Source of the DNA: an archaeon
GTDB taxonomy: Archaea; Thermoproteota; Nitrososphaeria_A; Caldarchaeales; Wolframiiraptoraceae
Direction of reading: 5' to 3'
DNA length: 11,364 nucleotides
NCBI GenBank assembly: GCA_029258815.1
Contig: JAPDJZ010000102.1
Location: 1-11,364, forward strand
A program made the position numbers and the translations under genes. The notes under the pieces are model-generated. The model was not told the origin of the DNA, ran no database searches, and worked only from the letters and a program-made list of their open reading frames with translations. Numbering within the stretch: position 1 is the first letter of the stretch; each line of letters starts with the position of its first letter. Below are positions 6,686-11,364 of the stretch, piece after piece.

Positions 6686-7687
6686 ATGCCTAGGCGGAGT
6701 AGCAGGGGGGGCGCCGCGCCGCGGGAGAAGAAAGTTTACCTGCGGATCGAGGACCTCCCCTCGGTTGGAGCGGCTACTGCCCAGAAGCTTAGGGAGATAG
6801 GGTTCTCGACGATAGAGTCCCTCGCGACGGCTACGGTCGCCGAGCTAGCGGCGGCGGGGATAGGCGAGAAGAGGGCGGCCGATATAATTTCGGCGGCTAG
6901 GGAGGCGATCGAGGTTAGCTGGGTTACGGCGAAGCAGCTCGCCGATCTGAAGAGGGGCGTCGGGAGGATAACGACGGGGAGCAAGGCGCTCGACAACCTG
7001 ATAGGGGGAGGAGTCGAGACCCAGTCCATAACAGAGTTCTTCGGAGAATTCGGGAGCGGAAAATCCCAGATCTGTCATCAGCTAGCGGTGAACGTTCAGC
7101 TTCCACCCGAGAAGGGCGGGCTAAACGGCGCGGCCCTGTACATAGATACGGAGAACACGTTCAGGATCGAGCGCATCGTTCAGATGGCGAAGCACGTCGG
7201 CCTCGACCCCGATGAAGCCTGCAGGCGAATAATCTACGCCGAAGCGTATAATAGCGACCACCAGGTCCTGCTTCTGGAGAAGGCCGATAAGGTGATCAAG
7301 GAGAACAACGTGAGGCTGATCATCATCGACTCCCTCACGTCCCATTTTAGGAGCGAATACGTCGGCAGGCAGAATCTGCCCGAGAGGCAGCAGAAGCTGA
7401 ACAAGCACATGCATAGGCTTCTGAGGCTTGCGAGGGCCTTCAACGCCGCCGCCGTGGTAACCAATCAGGTCATGGCGAGGCCGGACGAATTCTTCAGCGC
7501 TATGGCTGTTCTCCCCGTCGGAGGCCACATAGTAGGCCATACGAGCCACACGAGGATATACCTGAGGAAGGCTCCGGGGAAGAACGTTAGGATCGCCCGG
7601 CTTGTGGCGAGCCCGTACCTGCCCGAGGGGGAGGCGCTCTTCAGGATAACCGAGAACGGGGTGGAGGATCTGGAGGAAGCCCAATAG
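6686..7687 (+). CDS. radA: DNA repair and recombination protein RadA
   Basis: This 333-residue archaeal RecA/Rad51-family recombinase forms filaments on single-stranded DNA and carries out strand exchange in homologous recombination. An N-terminal helix-hairpin-helix domain spans about residues 19-75 (IEDLPSVGAATAQKL and AGIGEKRAADII). The Walker A is GEFGSGKS at 120-127 and the Walker B is LIIID at 211-215. The L1 region keeps FRSEYVGR and ERQQKLN, followed by the L2 region and RIYLRK. Two departures stand out. The linker polymerisation motif, usually FxxA, reads WVTA at 79-82. L2 reads FFSAMAVLPVGGH where most RadA proteins have FFGDPT.. before the GGH. ATG 6686 is preferred; an in-frame TTG at 6677 falls at the predicted transcript start and would add three residues. 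The next gene follows after 17 bp. Confidence 0.96.
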   Translation: MPRRSSRGGAAPREKKVYLRIEDLPSVGAATAQKLREIGFSTIESLATATVAELAAAGIGEKRAADIISAAREAIEVSWVTAKQLADLKRGVGRITTGSKALDNLIGGGVETQSITEFFGEFGSGKSQICHQLAVNVQLPPEKGGLNGAALYIDTENTFRIERIVQMAKHVGLDPDEACRRIIYAEAYNSDHQVLLLEKADKVIKENNVRLIIIDSLTSHFRSEYVGRQNLPERQQKLNKHMHRLLRLARAFNAAAVVTNQVMARPDEFFSAMAVLPVGGHIVGHTSHTRIYLRKAPGKNVRIARLVASPYLPEGEALFRITENGVEDLEEAQ

Positions 7688-7704
7688 GGTTGAGGGGGCG
7701 GCCT

Positions 7705-8385
7705 ATGAGCTGGGGCGAGTGGCCGATACTCCAGATCGCCTTGGATACGCCGTCGATGGAGAAGGCCTTGAGGATAGCTGAGGAGGTCGCGGGGCTAGAA
7801 CGCGTATGGCTCGAGGTCGGCACCCCCCTGGTGATGAGCGAGGGAATGAATCCGGTGAGGAGGTTGAGGAGGCTCTTCCCCGAAGCGTTCATAGTAGCGG
7901 ATATCAAGATAATTGATGCCGGGAGGCTGGAGTCGAGTATAGCTATAGAGGCGGGGGCGAGCCTAGTAACCGTAGCGGGCTCGGCCGGGAGCGAAACCAT
8001 AAGCGAGGTGGTCGAAGCCTGCCATGGGAGCGGCGTTAGGGCTGCGATAGACCTCGGCGACGCCTACAACCCGATGGAGGCGGCGGAGAGGGCCATCGAC
8101 CTCGGAATAGACATGCTAGTCCATCACGTAGGATACGACAAGCAGGCGAGAGGAATCAGAGCCGTAAGCGATCTAGATCTGATAAGAAAGCTATCTCGGA
8201 TCGCCTCGGAAGTTCCCGTAGCGGCCGCCGGAGGGATAAGGGTCGAAGAAGTCTCAAGCCTTCTAAAAGCGGGCGTGAAGGTGGTGATAGTTGGCAGATC
8301 CATTACGGAGGCGGCAGATCCGAGCCAAGCCGCTAGAAGGTTCCTCGAGGCCATGGAGAGCTGCGCGGAGGAGGGAGGATTCTAG
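7705..8385 (+). CDS. 3-hexulose-6-phosphate synthase-like protein (OMP decarboxylase superfamily)
   Basis: This 226-residue single-domain beta/alpha barrel belongs to the OMPDC/HPS/KGPDC group. Motifs are LQIALDTP with Asp14, LEVGTP at 36-41, the hallmark DxKxxD as DIKIID at 66-71, AGGI at 175-178 and VGRSIT at 196-201 for phosphate binding. Hexulose-6-phosphate synthase joins ribulose 5-phosphate and formaldehyde. In archaea without an oxidative pentose-phosphate route the reverse reaction supplies ribulose 5-phosphate. No 6-phospho-3-hexuloisomerase gene is visible beside or fused to it. A related decarboxylase activity (3-keto-L-gulonate 6-phosphate) cannot be excluded. ATG 7705 is chosen because TGAGGGGG at 7691-7698 is a good Shine-Dalgarno; a TTG at 7690 is in frame but lies just before that site. 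It is 17 bp after radA and probably cotranscribed. Its TAG shares bases with the stop of the convergent gene. Confidence 0.82.
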   Translation: MSWGEWPILQIALDTPSMEKALRIAEEVAGLERVWLEVGTPLVMSEGMNPVRRLRRLFPEAFIVADIKIIDAGRLESSIAIEAGASLVTVAGSAGSETISEVVEACHGSGVRAAIDLGDAYNPMEAAERAIDLGIDMLVHHVGYDKQARGIRAVSDLDLIRKLSRIASEVPVAAAGGIRVEEVSSLLKAGVKVVIVGRSITEAADPSQAARRFLEAMESCAEEGGF

Positions 8386-8921
8386 GCTTTTCCACGTGAA
8401 AGCTCATCCAATATTATCTCCGCCGCAAGCCTGGCGGCTCTCCCGCATACCGAGGGACATCCCCTAGAATCGTGCCCGCCCACCTCATTAAACATCCTAT
8501 GCTGATCCCGATCCCATAGATCATACCATCTCCCCAGAACCCTCGTCTGAACTTCCTTGCAAGTCGTTCCGCCGAACTGCTCCCTAAACCTGTCGACGAG
8601 GGTCTTCGCGAGCCTGAGCGCTACATACCGCTTCCCAGCCGGATCGTGGGAGACGTAGTCCTCATAGCTCCTGCCGAATATCAAGCCTATAGCCATAACC
8701 CCGCCGCATAAAGCTCCGCAGGTGAGCCCCCGGAGCCCTATCCCGGCGGCGAAGCCCGTCGCGGCTCTGAGATGGGTTAGCGGTATGTTGAAGGATTCTA
8801 GGAGGGCTAGTAGGGTTGCCTCGCAGCAGCCGTGATACTCCTGCTCGTAGTATGAAGCCCTTCTCGAAACCTTCTCGAGAAACCTTTCTCTAGCCTCTCG
8901 GGGGAGGTCGGGGAGGCTCAT
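8382..8921 (-). CDS. C_GCAxxG_C_C family cysteine-rich (putative redox) protein
   Basis: This 179-residue soluble protein has seven cysteines at 32, 33, 68, 72, 121, 155 and 159. The spacing fits the C_GCAxxG_C_C family: a first Cys near the N-terminus (HGCCEA), then LTCGALCGGVMAIGL, then Cys121 in TTCKEV and Cys155 in GCPSVCG. Members are thought to bind a metal or iron-sulfur cluster or to act in redox chemistry, but the function is unproven and none can be assigned here. Cys33 and Cys159 add to the minimal motif. There is no signal peptide or membrane helix. No Shine-Dalgarno precedes ATG 8921, but a TATA-like element at 8947-8952 would start the transcript almost at the ATG. The gene ends in the CTAG shared with the convergent gene. 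Confidence 0.82.
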   Translation of the reverse strand: MSLPDLPREARERFLEKVSRRASYYEQEYHGCCEATLLALLESFNIPLTHLRAATGFAAGIGLRGLTCGALCGGVMAIGLIFGRSYEDYVSHDPAGKRYVALRLAKTLVDRFREQFGGTTCKEVQTRVLGRWYDLWDRDQHRMFNEVGGHDSRGCPSVCGRAARLAAEIILDELSRGKA

Positions 8922-8945
8922 GCGGCAATTTGGAGCGCAGAGCGG

Positions 8946-8953
8946 GTAATTAG
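8946..8953 (-). promoter_or_regulatory. TATA-like element for the cysteine-rich protein gene
   Basis: On the minus strand CTAATTAC is preceded by GCAAAGG, an acceptable TFB element. Its centre is about 28 bases before ATG 8921, and no Shine-Dalgarno is present, so a leaderless or near-leaderless transcript is likely. It is a weaker TATA match than those at 4446 and 4313. Confidence 0.4.
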
Positions 8954-8989
8954 CCTTTGCGCGGAGAAGATTGGGGGAGGGGGGCTCGG

Positions 8990-10537
8990 CTAGATGCTCG
9001 TCTCGGCGAGCTCGTTGAAGAGGGGCTCCAGGGTTAGGTAGAGCTTCTTGAAGAACCGATAGAGCTTCTCATATTTTTCGTGGGCGCTTGGATCGGGGTT
9101 GAGCTCGTCGACCACCGCGTTCAGCTTCATGGCGACCGAGAAGTCCTTGTATAGCCTCGCCCCCACGCCGGCGGCTATCGCGGCTCCGAGCGAGGTCGCC
9201 TCCATGAGGTATCTCGGGATCAGCACGCGCTTACCGTAGATGTCCGTCATTATCCGCCTCCAGAGCCTGCCCTTGGCCCCCCCGCCGATAAGCCTAATGC
9301 TCTCGATCTCCACGCCGAGCTCCTCGAGCGAGTCTAAGATTACCCGGAGGTTGAACGCGACGCCCTCGAGAACGGCCCTTATCATGTTCCTCCGCTCGTG
9401 GGCTAGAGTTAGGCCGAAGAAGACGCCCCGCGCGTTGGGATTCCACCAAGGAGCCCTCTCGCCCATGAGATAGGGTAGGAAGACCAGCTTTCCAGCGCCC
9501 GGCTCCACTTCCCTGGCCTCCGAATCCATTATCGCGTACGGATCTACGCCTTTCTTCTCGGCCTCCTCAACCTCCCTCCAGCAGATTTTATCCCTAAGCC
9601 ACTTGTAGGACGCGCCGGCCGTCTGCATGGTTCCCGTCGGGGTGATCCACCCGGGGTCGAGATGATAGAAGTTGAAGATCCTCATCTTGGGGTCTATCAG
9701 GGGCTTATCGGAGACCACCGAGATCCACGAGGAGGCGCCGACGTAGTTATATGCCTGACCCAGCTTCACCGCCCCGGCGCCGGCGGCCGCGCAAGCCCCA
9801 TCACCTCCCCCGAGAACGACGGGTATCCCGGCCCTCAGCCCGAGCACCTCGGCCGTCCGGGAGTCGAGCTCCCCCTCGACCGCGGTAGACGGATGAAGCT
9901 CCGGAAGCTTATCCAGGTCTATTCCAAGCTCCTCCAGCACTTCATATGCCCAAGTCTTCCTGCGGACGTCCATCAAGCCGGCTAACGAGGCGTCGGAGTA
10001 ATCCGTCGCGTAGCTTCCGGTAAGCCTGAACACGATATAGTCCTTGGCTTGGAGGAACTTGTGAGCCTTCTCATAGGTCTCCGGCTCGTTCTCCTTGACC
10101 CAGAGGATCTTCGAGATCGTGTAGGTCGGGCTTATCCTATTGCCCACGACCTCGTAGAATTCCTTAAACCCTATCCTCTCGCTTATGAGGCCCGCCTGCT
10201 TAACGCTCCTCTGATCCATCCAGATGATGCTCCTCCTAAGGGGCTTCCCGCTCTTATCGACCGGAAGGCAGCCCATCATCTGGCCACTGAAGCTTATGGC
10301 CTTGACCTCGCCGGGATCCACCCCAGACCTCTTCAAAAGCTCCCTCGTCGATTCGACGAAGGCCCTCCACCAATCCTCCGGATCCTGCTCGTCCCAGAGG
10401 GGCTTAGGGTGATGCGTCTCATACTCTTTCAGAACGCTCGCGACGAGCCCGCCTTCGAGGTCGAATAGGGTCGCCTTATCCCCCGTGGTCCCGACATCGT
10501 GAGCTAGGAGATACCCGGAATGATCCTGTCCCCTCAT
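8990..10537 (-). CDS. FGGY-family carbohydrate kinase, xylulokinase-like
   Basis: This 515-residue ATP-dependent sugar kinase of the ASKHA fold is cytoplasmic. The N-terminal phosphate loop is HDVGTTGDKATLFD (Asp14). SGQMMG at 84-89 and WMDQRS at 106-111 match xylulokinase-type substrate-side motifs. GGGDGACAAAG contains the likely catalytic Asp246. The C-terminal ATP-side motifs are GERAPWWNPNARG (359-371), EGVAFN and IGGGAKGRLWRRIM. The length agrees with xylulokinases (about 490-520). Xylulose is the first guess, but FGGY kinases vary in substrate and another ketose or polyol is possible. ATG 10537 gives the usual short N-terminus; an in-frame start at 10594 would add 19 residues absent from the family. 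A TATA-like CTTTAAG sits about 29 bases upstream. The gene is divergent from a solute-binding protein, suggesting import and phosphorylation of the same compound. Confidence 0.92.
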   Translation of the reverse strand: MRGQDHSGYLLAHDVGTTGDKATLFDLEGGLVASVLKEYETHHPKPLWDEQDPEDWWRAFVESTRELLKRSGVDPGEVKAISFSGQMMGCLPVDKSGKPLRRSIIWMDQRSVKQAGLISERIGFKEFYEVVGNRISPTYTISKILWVKENEPETYEKAHKFLQAKDYIVFRLTGSYATDYSDASLAGLMDVRRKTWAYEVLEELGIDLDKLPELHPSTAVEGELDSRTAEVLGLRAGIPVVLGGGDGACAAAGAGAVKLGQAYNYVGASSWISVVSDKPLIDPKMRIFNFYHLDPGWITPTGTMQTAGASYKWLRDKICWREVEEAEKKGVDPYAIMDSEAREVEPGAGKLVFLPYLMGERAPWWNPNARGVFFGLTLAHERRNMIRAVLEGVAFNLRVILDSLEELGVEIESIRLIGGGAKGRLWRRIMTDIYGKRVLIPRYLMEATSLGAAIAAGVGARLYKDFSVAMKLNAVVDELNPDPSAHEKYEKLYRFFKKLYLTLEPLFNELAETSI

Positions 10538-10545
10538 TTGCCAAA

Positions 10546-10565
10546 AAGCCTCCCGAAATGGGCTT
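10546..10565. promoter_or_regulatory. Inverted repeat between divergent kinase and binding-protein genes, candidate operator
   Basis: AAGCC and GGCTT are 5-bp arms separated by 10 bases. The centre is about 31 bp upstream of the TATA box of the gene at 10622, almost the same placement as the palindrome at 4338-4354 in front of the paralogous gene. It also lies between the kinase TATA-like element and its start codon, so a bound protein could affect both genes. The arms are short, so chance is possible. Confidence 0.35.
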
Positions 10566-10569
10566 AAAG
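10563..10569 (-). promoter_or_regulatory. TATA-like element for the sugar kinase
   Basis: On the minus strand this reads CTTTAAG, preceded by GAGAAC. It is centred about 29 bases before ATG 10537 and would give a leader of only a few bases. GGAGG lies 11 bases before that ATG, so a longer transcript with a Shine-Dalgarno is an alternative. Confidence 0.35.
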
Positions 10570-10582
10570 GTTCTCGAAAAAA

Positions 10583-10590
10583 CATAAATA
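10583..10590 (+). promoter_or_regulatory. TATA box of the second solute-binding-protein gene
   Basis: CATAAATA follows the A-rich CGAAAAAA, a good TFB element. The predicted transcript start is near 10613, where an in-frame GTG stands three codons before ATG 10622. The gene has no Shine-Dalgarno, so the transcript is leaderless from the GTG or carries about 9 leader bases before the ATG. Confidence 0.6.
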
Positions 10591-10621
10591 GCATCCGCTA
10601 CCTCAAATAGCCGTGCAAACT

Positions 10622-11364
10622 ATGAGCGAGAAGAAGAATGATCAAGACCTCTTGAAGAAGAAGCTCTCCCGTAGAGCCGCCTTATCGACCGCCGGCAAGG
10701 TTGCCGCAGGAGTCGTTATCGCGGGCGTCGTAGCCGGAGTCGGAGGATACTACGCCGGGAGCGCGGCTGCTCCCGCGAAGACCGAGACCGTCGAGAAAAC
10801 CGTAACGAAGACCGTGGGCGCTGAAACGGTGACCGAGACCGTTACCAAGACGGCCCCCGGCGCTGCGACGACCGTAACCGAGACTGTCGAGAAGACCGTA
10901 ACTAAGACTGTAACCGTTGGAACTCCGACCGCGAAGCCGTATGAGGGCGTTAAGCTGACCGTCGTCAGCATCGATTGGCTTCTATGCCCGATAAAGAAGG
11001 CCCATAAGAAGGAGTGGGAGGATCTCAGCGGGGGATCGATCGAGCTGGTGGCGGTCCCCTACGGAGCGCTCTACGAGAAGGTGATGACGGACTTCGTTAC
11101 GAAGACCGGAGCTTACGACGTAATAGTCTATCCAGGCGGATGGATTGGAGACTTCGCTGGAGGAGGATGGCTTGAGAACCTCGAGCCGTACATGGAGAAG
11201 TATGGATACCCGTTAAAGGCGGACATCCTACCCGCATGCAGGAAGGTCGCCGAGTGGGGAGGAAAGCTGCACTCCCTACCCTACGACGGAGACTGCCACC
11301 TACTCTACTACAGGAAGGATGTTATGACGAACCCAGAATACCAGGAGGAGTTCAAGAAGAAGTA
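10622..11364 (+). CDS. Extracellular solute-binding protein, paralogue of the one at 2600-4267 (partial, runs off right edge)
   Basis: The frame is open from ATG 10622 to the last base (247 full codons). The N-terminus KKKLSRRAALSTAGKV, the hydrophobic helix ending GGYYAGSAAA, and a Thr/Val/Glu stalk are nearly the same as in the other binding protein. The globular part starts with PYEGVKLTVVSIDW and continues with VPYGALYEKVMTDFVTKTGA and LPYDGDCHLLYYRKD, collinear with its paralogue (VPFGELVEKIMTDF; VTWDGDYYQCYFRKD). It should bind a sugar-like compound outside the membrane for an ABC importer whose permeases may lie beyond the window. The stalk here is longer (about residues 52-103) and contains a duplicated 12-residue block. 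An in-frame GTG at 10613 is an alternative start. It is divergent from a sugar kinase with an 84-bp gap. The differing mature domain suggests a different ligand. Confidence 0.92.
   Translation, partial: MSEKKNDQDLLKKKLSRRAALSTAGKVAAGVVIAGVVAGVGGYYAGSAAAPAKTETVEKTVTKTVGAETVTETVTKTAPGAATTVTETVEKTVTKTVTVGTPTAKPYEGVKLTVVSIDWLLCPIKKAHKKEWEDLSGGSIELVAVPYGALYEKVMTDFVTKTGAYDVIVYPGGWIGDFAGGGWLENLEPYMEKYGYPLKADILPACRKVAEWGGKLHSLPYDGDCHLLYYRKDVMTNPEYQEEFKKK
10781..10912 (+). repeat. Duplicated 36-bp block in the stalk coding region
   Basis: TETVEKTVTKTV is encoded at 10781-10816 and again at 10877-10912, a period of 96 bases. The two copies differ mainly at third codon positions, so the repeat is old or is kept by selection on the protein. 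The intervening residues are also Thr/Val/Glu-rich. Confidence 0.8.

Noticed and set aside
7121..7684. A 187-codon open frame on the minus strand across radA
   Set aside because: It lies wholly opposite the conserved radA frame, has no family-like motifs and no promoter. High GC content makes long antisense frames common here.
8973..8984. G-rich run between the cysteine-rich protein and the kinase
   Set aside because: It has only two G-runs close together, not the four needed for an intramolecular quadruplex.
10538..10594. Upstream extension of the kinase by 19 residues (start at 10594)
   Set aside because: FGGY kinases begin just before the DxGTT loop. The extension would run through the divergent promoter and overlap the TATA box at 10583-10590.
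10750..10971. A Val/Thr-rich minus-strand open frame near the right edge
   Set aside because: It is the reverse reading of the repetitive stalk codons of the binding protein starting at 10622. The plus frame is homologous to a full gene elsewhere in the window.

Overview
The window reads as chromosomal DNA of a thermophilic archaeon, probably from the Thermoproteota/TACK side. The reasons are an archaeal RadA recombinase, archaeal TATA boxes placed so that several first genes would be leaderless or nearly so, heavy use of AGG/AGA and ATA codons, an SCPx-type archaeal thiolase, and membrane-anchored solute-binding proteins with twin-arginine N-termini and Thr/Val/Glu-rich stalks. I do not narrow the lineage further. 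No RNA genes, insertion sequences or CRISPR arrays were seen. The window is gene-dense, and its longest non-coding stretch is about 210 bp.

Layout. Minus strand, 4267 down to 1: a probable operon of an extracellular solute-binding protein, two sugar-type ABC permeases (MalF-like, then MalG-like, overlapping by 4 bp) and a CoA-transferase that runs off the left edge. Divergent from it, on the plus strand at 4477-6592: a thiolase followed 4 bp later by a short-chain dehydrogenase/reductase (SDR) that carries an N-terminal DUF35-type OB domain. Plus strand, 6686-8385: radA and a 3-hexulose-6-phosphate-synthase-like gene. The latter converges on a minus-strand C_GCAxxG_C_C cysteine protein, and the two genes share one CTAG for their stop codons. 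Minus strand, 10537-8990: an FGGY (xylulokinase-like) sugar kinase. Divergent from it, from 10622 off the right edge: a second solute-binding protein, clearly a paralogue of the first, in a reading frame that is open to the window end.

How the genes may work together. The flanks look like sugar uptake and phosphorylation: two paralogous binding proteins, one permease pair and a kinase, with no ATPase gene in view. The centre-left block is acyl-CoA chemistry: CoA-transferase, thiolase and 3-oxoacyl reductase. The most interesting item is the OB-SDR fusion beside the thiolase. DUF35 OB domains are known partners of SCPx-type thiolases and usually sit on a separate zinc-ribbon protein. Here the OB domain has no zinc ribbon and is fused to the reductase, which suggests a thiolase-reductase complex that hands over the oxoacyl-CoA. 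Two inverted repeats lie about 30 bp upstream of the TATA boxes of the two binding-protein genes and are candidate operators for sugar-responsive regulation.
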